Positions 8,937 to 19,251 of a stretch of DNA of 64,000 bases are shown here, in pieces. Made by a program: the position numbers and the translations under genes. Position 1 is the stretch's first letter, and every line of letters starts with the position of its first letter. Source of the DNA: Halobacteriales archaeon QS_1_68_20 (lineage in GTDB: Archaea; Halobacteriota; Halobacteria; Halobacteriales; PXRE01); the NCBI GenBank assembly GCA_003021085.1, contig PXRE01000015.1, positions 17,026-81,025 of the forward strand. Reading direction: 5' to 3'. A model generated the notes under the pieces. It had not been told where the DNA came from and searched no databases. It saw only the letters and a list, made by a program, of their open reading frames with translations.

Positions 8937-11152
8937 CGGCGATCACCCCCGTCGGTGACGGCGGGTTCCGGTGGCTGCTCGATGGAGAACAGGTCCACCG
9001 CCTCGGCGAGCCGGTCGGCCTGCTGGTCGAGTTCCCGCGCCTCGTTGGACACCTCGTTGATCGTCGCCGTGGCCTCCTCGGAACTGGCGGCCGCGTCCTC
9101 GGCCTGGGCGGCCGTCTCGCCAGCGACGCTGGCCACGTCCTCGACGATGGTGGCCAGCTCCTGGGCGGAGGTGGCACCGTCGTCGGTCGCGCGGTCGATC
9201 TCCTGGACGCCCTCGTCGACCCTGCGGATGCCGCCGGTGATCTCGTCCAGCTGGTCGCTCAGGTCCGTGACGGCCTCCGTCGCGCTCTCGATGCGGGCTT
9301 CGGTGGCCTCGACCTCGTCGGCGCTCCGTTCGGCCTGCTCCTGGATCGTCTGGAGGGTCTCCTCGATCTCGCCGACCGCGGAACGGGTCTCCTCGGCGAG
9401 TTCCTTGACCTCGTCGGCGACGACGTTGAAGCCGCTGTTGCCGCCGCCGGCGGACTCCTCGAACTGGGCGGCCTCGATGGCGGCGTTCAGCGCCAGGATG
9501 TCGGTCTGGCGGGCGATCTCGTCGATCAGCGAGATGATCTCCCCGATCTGTTCGGTCTTCTCGTTGAGCTGGTGGATCGTCTGGGCGGCCGACCCCGCGC
9601 GGGACTCGGCGTCGTCCATCTCCTCGGTGGCGGAGCCGGCGATCTCCTGGCCGGTCTCCGCGAGCGAGGACACGCGGTCGGACTGCTCGGCGATGTTGCC
9701 GGTCGTGGACGCGACCTCCTCGATGGTCGCGGACAGTTCGTTGACCTCGTTGGCCGCCACTTCGAGGTCCTCGGACTGGTTGGTCGCGCCGTCGGAGATC
9801 TCCTGGATTGAGGCGCTGATCGCCTCGCTGGCCTGGCGGACCTCGTCGGCGCTGGTCTCGACCTCCGTGGAGGTCGTGGCGACCGCCTCCGAGAGGTCCT
9901 TCACGTCGCCGATGGCGTCCTCGATGGCGTCGAGCATCTGGTTGAACGACGTGGCGATGGACTCCATCGCCTCGTTGTCGGTCTCGGGGTCGAGGCGTTG
10001 GCGCAGGTCACCGTCGGCGCAGGACGCCATCACGTCGCCGAACCGCTCGGCTTCCGCGACCAGTCGCTCGTTGCGCTCCTCGGTCTCCTGCTGGGCGGCC
10101 CGGGCGAGTTCACGCTGTTCCTCCAGGTCGTCCAGCGTCGTCTGGAGGGAGTCGCGCATGTCCGCGAAGGCGTCGTACAGCGTGCCGACCTCGTCCTCGC
10201 GGTCGGGCTGCAGGTCGACGTCGAACTCGCCGGCGCCGATCCGTTCGGCCTTCTCCGCGAGTTGCCGCAGGGCGAGCGAGACGTTGCCCCCCAGGACGAT
10301 CCCGATCAGACCCAGGTGCACCAGGAAGACGAACAGCAGGACCGTCATCCCCGAGATGGCGGTGTTCTGGGCGGCGTAGATCCTCTCCGTCGAGTCGTAG
10401 CTGACGACCTTCAGGTTGCCGTCGACCGTCTCGGCGGTCACGCCGAAGGTCTGCTCGGTGCCGTCGGGCTGGACCGTGCTGAAGCCGTCGCCCGCCGCCT
10501 GGATCATCTGGCCGTCGGCGGCGACTCCGGCGTCGCCGACCGCGAACAGTTTCTCGTTGCCGTCGACGAGGACGGCCCGGCCGTCGTCGCCGAGATGGGT
10601 GGCGAGCGAGTCGGTCGCGACGGAGACGGCGACGTACCCGCCGTCGCTCGCGGGTGCGACGAACGACATCACGCTGGCGTCGCTCCCGAAGGCGTCGTGG
10701 ACGCCGGTCCTGGCCGGGCCGTCGCCGGACGCGGGCAGGCTCGCTCCGGCGGCCGCCTGGAAGCCTTCGCCGACGGCCGCGTCGGTGCTACTCGCCAGCA
10801 CCTCGCCGCCGTCGTCCAGGTAGTGAATCTCGGTCACCCGACCGGACCGGGCCTCCGCGGCCTCGGTCAGTCGCTGCTCGATCTGGTTCTGGTCGCCGCT
10901 GGCGACCGCTTCGCTCGCGGCCAGGCCGGCCGCGAGGTCCGAGTTGGCGGTCATCCACAGGTCGACCGTCTCGGCTCGGTCGACCGTGTGATCCATGAAC
11001 TCGGATTCGGCCGCCGGGCCGAGCTCCCCCGACGTGTATACGAAGAACAACCCACCGATCGCTACGGTCACCAGGACGACGAACAGAAGCGCTACGCCGA
11101 TCCTGAGACTGTAACGCCGTTTGATCCTTGACGGTAAGTCTCGAAGTTGCAT
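8933..11152 (-). CDS. Halobacterial transducer (Htr-type methyl-accepting chemotaxis protein)
   Basis: A 739-residue transducer: TM1 at about 18-40, an extracytoplasmic sensor domain at about 41-270 (HYLDDGGEVLASSTD and VAPASDGGYVAVSVATDS fit a dCache-like fold), TM2 at about 275-300, a HAMP domain, a second HAMP-like linker near FGDVMASCADGDLRQRLDPE, then the long signalling coiled coil. The hairpin tip that binds CheA/CheW is ILALNAAIEAAQFEES followed by GFNVVADEVKELAEET. Glu/Gln-rich methylation regions flank it. It is transcribed first in a two-gene operon with the lysine-less opsin, so it is the presumed partner; the large sensor domain may let it sense a chemical on its own. Confidence 0.92.
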   Translation of the reverse strand: MQLRDLPSRIKRRYSLRIGVALLFVVLVTVAIGGLFFVYTSGELGPAAESEFMDHTVDRAETVDLWMTANSDLAAGLAASEAVASGDQNQIEQRLTEAAEARSGRVTEIHYLDDGGEVLASSTDAAVGEGFQAAAGASLPASGDGPARTGVHDAFGSDASVMSFVAPASDGGYVAVSVATDSLATHLGDDGRAVLVDGNEKLFAVGDAGVAADGQMIQAAGDGFSTVQPDGTEQTFGVTAETVDGNLKVVSYDSTERIYAAQNTAISGMTVLLFVFLVHLGLIGIVLGGNVSLALRQLAEKAERIGAGEFDVDLQPDREDEVGTLYDAFADMRDSLQTTLDDLEEQRELARAAQQETEERNERLVAEAERFGDVMASCADGDLRQRLDPETDNEAMESIATSFNQMLDAIEDAIGDVKDLSEAVATTSTEVETSADEVRQASEAISASIQEISDGATNQSEDLEVAANEVNELSATIEEVASTTGNIAEQSDRVSSLAETGQEIAGSATEEMDDAESRAGSAAQTIHQLNEKTEQIGEIISLIDEIARQTDILALNAAIEAAQFEESAGGGNSGFNVVADEVKELAEETRSAVGEIEETLQTIQEQAERSADEVEATEARIESATEAVTDLSDQLDEITGGIRRVDEGVQEIDRATDDGATSAQELATIVEDVASVAGETAAQAEDAAASSEEATATINEVSNEARELDQQADRLAEAVDLFSIEQPPEPAVTDGGDRR

Positions 11153-11390
11153 CTATCGGCTTTCCTCGTTCAAGTAGCCAGATTTATCCGCCGGAATAAA
11201 TGATTTGTGGCCCGTCACGTCTGCACATTCAAATTACAACTCTGATAATCGATAAAAGGAACCCGTATTCCGTAGTTATGGGGCCGAAGCCTCCGGTTTC
11301 CGGCCGTCTTCTGCTGTCGTTCCCGGTCGGTCACTGTCCCCCGCCTGGATCGACCGCACTTCGGCGAGGTGACGGCACGCCCAGGAAACA

Positions 11391-11398
11391 TTTATATA
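11391..11398 (+). promoter_or_regulatory. TATA box of the DUF7127-cdc48 operon
   Basis: The octamer tttatata lies 30 bases upstream of the ATG at 11428, matching the spacing of an archaeal TATA box for a nearly leaderless transcript. The 11153-11427 interval also holds the divergent promoter of the transducer operon and is otherwise empty. Confidence 0.6.
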
Positions 11399-11427
11399 CT
11401 AGCATCACTAACTTCAGGTGAATATTG

Positions 11428-11663
11428 ATGAGACACGACCAGCTACCCAGAGACGAGTACAGGGTGCGCACGGTCGACCAGGGTGATGGCGTCGAGTACG
11501 TCGTCGACCTCGGGTCGGCCGACACAGACGCGGCAGTCGACGTCGTGGACGGCACGGCCATCGTGGTCGCCGACGGAGCGCAGTACGACGTGGACCTCCC
11601 GCGGGACGATGCAAAAGCGTTTATCAGAAACGGCGTCCTCACTATCACCACGGAGGACTCGCT

Positions 11664-11667
<4 letters not shown>
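11428..11667 (+). CDS. Small Hsp20-like/DUF7127 protein
   Basis: Seventy-nine residues from the ATG at 11428 (an in-frame TTG precedes it). The order of short beta strands ([46 protein letters not shown]) recalls the alpha-crystallin/Hsp20 core, especially the closing NGVLTI motif. The gene overlaps cdc48 by 4 bases (ATGA), so the two are co-transcribed and probably translationally coupled, suggesting a chaperone or adaptor linked to the unfoldase. The function is inferred from context only. Confidence 0.75.
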
Positions 11668-13902
<2,235 letters not shown>

Positions 13903-13922
<20 letters not shown>

Positions 13923-14649
13923 CCTCGACGCGGCGGACCTCGAACCGTGCGCCACCTCCTTCTGCCGCGGCCACCGACACCGACCAGCCGTGTGTCGCCG
14001 CGATCCGGCTGACGATGCCCAGGCCTCCGTCGCCCGCGTGGTGAGATCGACCGTCCGCCTGGTCACGTCGCCGTCGAGGGTGGTCAGCGCCAGCGCGTCC
14101 TCGACGACTCCTTCGATTGCGCTCAAGCGACGAGCGGACCGCCGCGACGTCCTCGTCGTCGTCCAGGAACTGCAACCGGCCCATGGCGACCTGGAGGGGG
14201 TTCTGGACGTCGTGGCCGAGGACGTGCGCGACCGTCTCCAGGCGCTCGTTCCGCTCCGCGACCGCACTCTCAGCGAGTTTCCGGTTGGTGATGTCGAGGT
14301 GAACGAGGAAGGCGTACCGCTGGCCGTCGTGCTCGAACCCCGTCACGCGCATGGTGAACCACCGGCGCTCGTCCGGGGAGTGACAGGGATGCTCCAGGGA
14401 GAACGTCTCCCGGTCGCCGTCGAGGACGGCTGCAATGCCGTCGGTGGCCTCGACGGCGTGGTCGTCCTCGCTCCGACGGCAGACGTCGAGGTAGTTCGCG
14501 TCGCGGTGGTCGGCCGCCGCGAGCCCGTTGTCCGTCCCGAACGACCGCCAGGCGGCGTTCGTACACCGGATCACGCCGTCGGCGTCGAGGACGGCGGCCT
14601 GCATGTCGAGGGCGTCGAGTGCGGCCGCGTAGAACCCACCGTCGTCCAT
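13903..14649 (-). pseudogene. PAS-histidine kinase collapsed by internal deletion and frameshifts
   Basis: It starts as a normal PAS sensor (MDDGGFYAAALDALDMQ, then the PAC-type end AFLVHLDITNRKLAE) and the phospho-acceptor helix HVLGHDVQNPLQVAMGRLQF with the His-Asp pair. After AAVRSS the reading frame shifts near 14125, and the kinase sequence continues in another frame as AIEGVVEDALALTTLDGD up to TRATEAW. It then jumps back near 14015 directly to LGIVSRIAATHGWSV, the end of the HATPase domain. The ATP-binding N, G1 and F boxes are missing. The junction lies in the short stretch cggaggcctgggc, readable as the end of one part and the start of the other, typical of a microhomology deletion. 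Confidence 0.8.
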
Positions 14650-14719
14650 GCGCGTCACACCGGCGGTGACCACTTAGGTCGTTGGGCCATCGATTCGACC
14701 GTCCGGCCGATCGGGGCAG

Positions 14720-15652
14720 TCAGTCGATTCGCTCGGCCGCGCCGCGCTCGAGCAGGGGTTCGGCGTTGGCCGACGGGAGCGTGACGACCTCCTCGGTCGC
14801 GAGGTCGTACTCCCGCTCGTCGACGCCGAAGATCTCGCCCACGTCCCGGGTGATCCGGACCGTCGTCCGGTCGTCCAGGTCCGCCGACGGTGCTTCGTCG
14901 CTCGCTTGTTCGCTGTCGGCCTCCGGGTCGGCGTCCGTCGGGGACGAGTCGCCGAGGTCGCCGCCGGCGGAGTCACCGGGCGGTTCGCCGGGCGGGCCAC
15001 CGGCACTCCCGTCGGCGGTCCCCGGTGGTTCACGTCCGGGATCGGCGGCCGCTTCCGGTGGCGGGACCTCCCGGTCCGTCGCCGGGTCGGCCGGCACGGC
15101 CGTCTCCCTGGACCGGCCGTCCGTCGGCCCGTCGGGGGCCTCGTCGGTCGACCGGCCCACGCCGACCGACGACTCGGGGTCGGTCTGCAACGAGTCAGAG
15201 ACGCCGGTCGGCCCGACGTCGGGTTCCGATCCGGTCGTCCGGTCCGAATCGGCCGACGAATCCGCCTCGCCCTCGACCACGTCGAGGACGTGGGACTTGT
15301 TCGCCTCGATGCGGTCGACGAGGTCGTTGAACAGTTCGCGCTCCTCGGCGGTCAGGCCCTCGTCGTCGGCGGGCATGTCCGCGGCGGCGAGACTGGCGCG
15401 CTTGACGAGTTTGCCCAGGCGGCGCTCGTAGATCGCCTGGGTCACGTCCTTGGCGGTCTCGATCTCGTCGGTCAACCGCTGGACCTCGGCGGAGGCGAAG
15501 GGGTCCTCGGCCTCCTCGGCGGCCCGGTCGCGCTCGGCCTCCAGCCCCTCGAGGTACCCGGCGACGTCCTCGTAGAAGGACTCCCGCAGGTGTTGCAGGG
15601 AGTCCTTCTGGCGCTCCTTGTTCTGGACGGAGCGGAGTTCGTCGAGGTTCAT
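14720..15652 (-). CDS. GINS complex subunit (Gins51 type)
   Basis: A 310-residue archaeal GINS protein, part of the CMG-like replicative helicase with MCM and Cdc45/GAN. The helical A domain covers about 1-130 (MNLDELRSVQNKERQKDSL, YEDVAGYLEGLEAERDRAAE, KLVKRASLAA, ELFNDLVDRIEANKSHVLDV). The small B domain is C-terminal at about 255-310 (TVRITRDVGEIFGVDEREY, AEPLLERGAAERID). Between them sits about 120 residues of low-complexity acidic Pro/Gly/Ser linker, much longer than in non-halophilic archaea. Its start overlaps the priS stop by 4 bases. Confidence 0.92.
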   Translation of the reverse strand: MNLDELRSVQNKERQKDSLQHLRESFYEDVAGYLEGLEAERDRAAEEAEDPFASAEVQRLTDEIETAKDVTQAIYERRLGKLVKRASLAAADMPADDEGLTAEERELFNDLVDRIEANKSHVLDVVEGEADSSADSDRTTGSEPDVGPTGVSDSLQTDPESSVGVGRSTDEAPDGPTDGRSRETAVPADPATDREVPPPEAAADPGREPPGTADGSAGGPPGEPPGDSAGGDLGDSSPTDADPEADSEQASDEAPSADLDDRTTVRITRDVGEIFGVDEREYDLATEEVVTLPSANAEPLLERGAAERID

Positions 15653-16854
15653 CGTTCCTTCCCCTTCTCGGCGCGTCCCCTGGCCATCAGGAACACGCCG
15701 ACGTACTCCGGTACCGATTGCTCGTCCGCAGAGACCGTAAATGTATCGTCGCCGGACGGCGGAGCGAACGGCGTCTCGCCGGGCGATTTCACGTCGACCA
15801 CGATCTCCTGGCCGCGGAACGTCCCCGGCACCGCGTGGACGAAGGGATCGAACTCGGCCAGGTCCTCGCGGTCGACCGGGGTCACCCGGAGGCCGCTCCC
15901 GCCGTGGATGCTCCCCGGCAACCGGATGAGGCGGTTGAGGTCGGTGGTGACCGGTTCGTCGATGGGGGCGCGTTCCCGCTGGACGGTCTCGTCGCGGATG
16001 GCCTTCAGCAGTTCGTGCAGTGCCGGGTGGACGTCGACGTTGCCGGCCGCCAGTTCGTCGTAGTTGGCGTCGGCCGCCGCGAGGATGGCCTCCGCGCGGC
16101 CCTCGCCGACGCCGACGTACCGGGTCAGGCGGTCGACGCCCTCGTCGTCGGGGAGCGCGAGCGCCTCGTCGACGACGGTCATCAGGCGGTCGTGGACGCG
16201 GGCGCCCCACCCGCCGCCGGTCGGGATGGTGCGCTTCTCCGCCGGGGTCTTGCGGCCCAGGCCGGCGACGGTCTCGGTGTCGACCAGCGACTCGAAGTCC
16301 AGGTCCTCGCCGAGCACGTAGTCGACGATTTCGCGGCGCTGGTCGCGGCCGAGGTCCAGCACCCCCTCGTCGCGGACGTGAACGTGGTAGCCGCGGCCGC
16401 CAGAGAAGACGACCGAGAGGTCTTCGAAGCCGAAGTCGCCTTCGAGGAAGTCCAGCAGTCGGACGAGGGCGTCCTTGCAGGCCGACAGCATCTCCGCGTA
16501 GGAGTCCTCCGCGGGGTCGACGGCCGGGAGGTGGTCGGCGTCCAGGTCGAACACCAGGTCCGCGGCCTGCCACCCCTTCGCGTCCATCGAATCGGCGCCG
16601 GGGTCGTCGTACCGGGCCGCGGAGTAGTAGACGTGGCGCGGGCGTTCGCGTGCGAGGAACTCCCCGAGTTCCGCGGCGTCCCCGAAGTCCCCCAGGTCCA
16701 GTAGCGAGCGGTGCCGGACCATCCGCGTCTCGCCGGCGCGGAAGGGGATGTACCCCCACTCGCGCTCGCCGGCCGCCGGCGGCGGCGAGACGCCCGCCCG
16801 GCGGTAGTGGTCGCCGAACCGGCCCCGGAGGTACGCCCGCGTCTGCCCTTCCAT
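15649..16854 (-). CDS. priS: DNA primase small (catalytic) subunit
   Basis: A 401-residue PriS, the polymerising subunit of the archaeal/eukaryotic primase. The catalytic carboxylates are in DLVFDLDADHL, with the family block FSGGRGYHVHVRDEGV, the substrate-binding SIHGGSGLRVTPV and RLIRLPGSIHG. The start MEGQTRAYLRGRFGDHYR at 16854 is the family-typical N-terminus. It is first in an operon with the GINS gene, so initiation and helicase functions are co-expressed. An AT-rich palindrome lies 93 bases upstream. Confidence 0.96.
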   Translation of the reverse strand: MEGQTRAYLRGRFGDHYRRAGVSPPPAAGEREWGYIPFRAGETRMVRHRSLLDLGDFGDAAELGEFLARERPRHVYYSAARYDDPGADSMDAKGWQAADLVFDLDADHLPAVDPAEDSYAEMLSACKDALVRLLDFLEGDFGFEDLSVVFSGGRGYHVHVRDEGVLDLGRDQRREIVDYVLGEDLDFESLVDTETVAGLGRKTPAEKRTIPTGGGWGARVHDRLMTVVDEALALPDDEGVDRLTRYVGVGEGRAEAILAAADANYDELAAGNVDVHPALHELLKAIRDETVQRERAPIDEPVTTDLNRLIRLPGSIHGGSGLRVTPVDREDLAEFDPFVHAVPGTFRGQEIVVDVKSPGETPFAPPSGDDTFTVSADEQSVPEYVGVFLMARGRAEKGKER

Positions 16855-16946
16855 CGCCGCCACTTTCGACGGCCCCAACAAAAGGGTTACCGACGCCGAC
16901 ACGAGGGGCGCCCGCAGTCGTCGGTCGGTGATCGGGCGTTCATCTC

Positions 16947-16966
16947 CACATATATGAATATATGTG
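16947..16966. promoter_or_regulatory. AT-rich perfect palindrome upstream of priS
   Basis: The sequence cacatatat-ga-atatatgtg is a perfect 9-base inverted repeat with a 2-base centre in very GC-rich surroundings. A second imperfect dyad (catat...atatg) follows at about 16967-16982. It sits about 93 bases upstream of the priS start and 310 bases from the divergent direction. It is a good candidate operator or promoter element for the replication operon, but no binding protein can be named. Confidence 0.5.
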
Positions 16967-17000
16967 CATATATCCACATATGCCCTCACAGCCGGCGGTG

Positions 17001-17207
17001 GCGCGCGCGAGGTCCCCGTGAGTGAAACGAACGGGGGCTCGGGAGCGCTTGCTCTCCCGGTGGACCGGGGGAGGCCCGGCGACCCGGCGTCTCCGGCGAG
17101 CCGGAGGCTCGTCAGCGCTTGTCTCTGACGGTGGTCGGTCGCCGGGCCGAGCCCCACGGCTGGGGAGGCGTGAGGTTGACCCCCAGGTCAAGTGGTCGCT
17201 AGCGTTG
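17001..17207 (-). repeat. Structured intergenic repeat, copy B
   Basis: Reverse-complement copy of the repeat at about 6190-6375. Shared blocks include the reverse complement of ccgtcagagacaagcgctg, ctccggctcgccggag and the ending ggtcaagtggtcgctagcg, with the copies in opposite orientation 10.8 kb apart. Each has the same chain of small hairpins. No open frame is conserved between the copies, so the conservation is not coding. Confidence 0.65.
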
Positions 17208-17275
17208 CCGGCTCGGACACGAATCGACGGTACACTGGACCGAGAAATCGACACTCGATCATCCGAAAATCCGCC

Positions 17276-17758
17276 TCACCCGCCCAGCAAGCGTTGAATC
17301 TTGCTGGCCAGGCCTTCGGTTTCCCCGAGTCTGAGGTAGTAGGCGTCGCCGCCGTCCTCGTAGTAGTTGTCGACCCGGCGGACGCGTTCGAAGCCCACCG
17401 ACTCGTAGAAGTCCAGGGCCTCCCGGTTGGTCGTCCGCGTGTGGCAGGTGACGGTGTTGTGTTCGGTCGCCAGGTCGGCGATGAGGCGGCGGCCGAACCC
17501 CTGGCCCTGGTAGTCCGGCGACACCGCCAGGAACAGCAGGTACCCGTCCCGGCGGACGACGGCGAACCCGACGAGGTCCTCGTCGGCGAAGTAGAGGTGC
17601 GTCCGGGCGCGACGGTAGGCGTCGCTGAAGAAGCCCCAGCGCTGGCGGAGTACCCCCTGCTCCTCCCGGATGCGCTCTTTGAGCTCCCAGGCTTCCCTGA
17701 CGTGGTCGTCGTCGCCGGGTTCGACGACGCGAACGTCGAGGTTTACGCTCACCGCCAT
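17276..17758 (-). CDS. GNAT family N-acetyltransferase
   Basis: A 160-residue GNAT. The acetyl-CoA-binding motif A is YLLFLAVSPDYQGQGFGRRL (the Q/RxxGxG/A signature as QGQGFG), followed by motif B TTNREALDFYESVGFERV. Substrate unknown; RimI-like protein acetylation is possible but not shown. The gene is separated from the repeat at 17001-17207 by a short spacer and stands alone. Confidence 0.85.
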   Translation of the reverse strand: MAVSVNLDVRVVEPGDDDHVREAWELKERIREEQGVLRQRWGFFSDAYRRARTHLYFADEDLVGFAVVRRDGYLLFLAVSPDYQGQGFGRRLIADLATEHNTVTCHTRTTNREALDFYESVGFERVRRVDNYYEDGGDAYYLRLGETEGLASKIQRLLGG

Positions 17759-18080
17759 CCCCTAAACCGGGCGCGAATATAATTCCACCGCCACGCGCCG
17801 TCGATGTTGTCCGGTTCTGGTTGGTGGCTGTAGGCGTAGACGCTCGGTAGACGGGTTCTTGGACAGCAACGCCCAGAAAGCCCCCGCGCGCTCTCGCCAG
17901 CCCCGGGAGTCGAGCGCGCGGGGACCTCGCGCGATGTCGGCCCGCGGTCGCCGAGGGCGACACGAGGGCCAGCGCGCGCCGTGGCGGCCGGACGGGTCGA
18001 GCGACGGTCGTCGGTCGATGATCGAACGTCGAGCCAACGAGCGAGCAAAAACACTTGGGGCTGGCCCACCAATCGCGGCC
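17759..18080. repeat. Intergenic region with a 12-base perfect inverted repeat
   Basis: No gene. CCCCGCGCGCTC at 17882-17893 pairs perfectly with GAGCGCGCGGGG at 17912-17923 (18-base loop). The left part belongs to a dispersed motif (cccagaaagcccccgcgcgctc) that recurs near 63936-63957 and, in diverged form, at 20812 and 21117. It may act as a terminator-like or recombination-prone element. Confidence 0.5.
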
Positions 18081-18779
18081 ATGTCAGTTCCTGACGCCGA
18101 CGACATCGCGCACGTAGCGGCCGCCGAGCGCCGGGAGATACAGCGGGACCTCCGCCAGACGATGCTGTCGGGCGTCGCGCTGACGATTCCGTTCTTCATC
18201 ACCCTGCTGGTGCTGTCGTGGGTGCTGGACTTCCTCTCGAACGCACTGGCGCCCGTGGCGAACCTCCTCGTGGCCGTCGCACCCATCGACGGGATGAGTC
18301 AGATGCTCGTCGAGGTTATCGCCGGCGTCGTCGTCCTCACCGTCATCTTCTTCGTCGGCCTGGCCGCCCAGCGCGGGCCGAACAACCTGGGCATCGGACG
18401 ACGGGTCGACGCCATCATGGAGGACATCCCCGGCATCGGCTCCATCTACACGAGCGTCGACCGGATGAGCGACGTGATGCTGGAGAGCGACACCGAGAGC
18501 TTCCAGGAGGTGAAACTCGTGGAGTTCCCCCGCGAGGAGAGCTACGCCATCGGATTCCTGACCTCGAACCCGCCGGAGAGCGTCCGGGACGCCGCCGGCC
18601 ACGAGGAGATGGTGACCGTCTTCGTCCCGATGGCGCCGAACCCGGTCATGGGCGGGCACCTCCTGAACCTGCCCGAGGACCGCGTCTCCGACGTCGACAT
18701 GTCCGTCGAGGAGGGGATGCAGGCCATCATGACCACGGGCGTCGCCGTCGGCGAGAGCGCCCAGGAGGAGGCGGCGTGA
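18081..18779 (+). CDS. DUF502 family integral membrane protein
   Basis: A 232-residue protein with two transmembrane segments at about 28-50 (MLSGVALTIPFFITLLVLS) and 75-97 (VEVIAGVVVLTVIFFVGL), and the DUF502 signature IGRRVDAIMEDIPGIGSIYT, LVEFPREESYAIGFLTS and FVPMAPNPVMGGHLLNLP. The family is widespread in bacteria and haloarchaea and its function is unknown. The ATG at 18081 gives the usual start; a longer in-frame extension is rejected. The stop overlaps the archease GTG start. Confidence 0.92.
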   Translation: MSVPDADDIAHVAAAERREIQRDLRQTMLSGVALTIPFFITLLVLSWVLDFLSNALAPVANLLVAVAPIDGMSQMLVEVIAGVVVLTVIFFVGLAAQRGPNNLGIGRRVDAIMEDIPGIGSIYTSVDRMSDVMLESDTESFQEVKLVEFPREESYAIGFLTSNPPESVRDAAGHEEMVTVFVPMAPNPVMGGHLLNLPEDRVSDVDMSVEEGMQAIMTTGVAVGESAQEEAA

Positions 18780-19207
18780 CCGCCGACGGGACGTTCGAAC
18801 TGCGGGAGCACACCGCCGACGTCGGCGTCGCCGCCACCGGCCCGACCCTCGGGGCGGCGTTCGCCGCGGTCGCGGACGGCCTCGCAGCCGCCCAGTCCGA
18901 CGACGTCGCCGAGAGCGGGGATCGCTTCGACCTGACGGTCCGCGCGGAGGGCCGGGAGGCCCTGCTGTTCGACTACCTCGACGAACTCGTCTACCAGCGG
19001 GACGTCCGGAACGTCCTCCCCGTCGACCACGAGGCGACGGTCGAACGCGACGCCGGCGACGGCGACGAGTGGGTCCTCACGGGGACCGCCCGGGGCGTCC
19101 CGCTCGGCGAGATCCACGCCCGCGAGGTGAAGGCGGTCACCTACTCGGAGATGCGTATCGAGGAAACCGACGACGGCTGGGAGATCTACGTCGTCTTCGA
19201 CGTCTGA
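18776..19207 (+). CDS. Archease, activator of the RtcB RNA ligase
   Basis: A 143-residue archease starting at the GTG at 18776, overlapping the DUF502 stop. Visible family blocks are FELREHTADVGVAATGPTL, EALLFDYLDELVYQRDV and the C-terminal IHAREVKAVTYSEMRI with VVFDV. Archease accelerates guanylylation of RtcB and broadens its nucleotide use during tRNA splicing. Its target rtcB lies 2 kb downstream on the same strand, with DoxX and VOC genes in between. Confidence 0.95.
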   Translation: MTADGTFELREHTADVGVAATGPTLGAAFAAVADGLAAAQSDDVAESGDRFDLTVRAEGREALLFDYLDELVYQRDVRNVLPVDHEATVERDAGDGDEWVLTGTARGVPLGEIHAREVKAVTYSEMRIEETDDGWEIYVVFDV

Positions 19208-19251
19208 CGCGGGATCACCCGGCTTTTACTCCTCCGGGGCGAGGCTCCGGT

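Noticed and set aside
7776..10379. Long plus-strand open frame (867 codons) across the hydrolase, opsin and transducer genes
   Set aside because: Antisense shadow caused by GC-rich codon usage; the minus-strand frames carry clear domain motifs.
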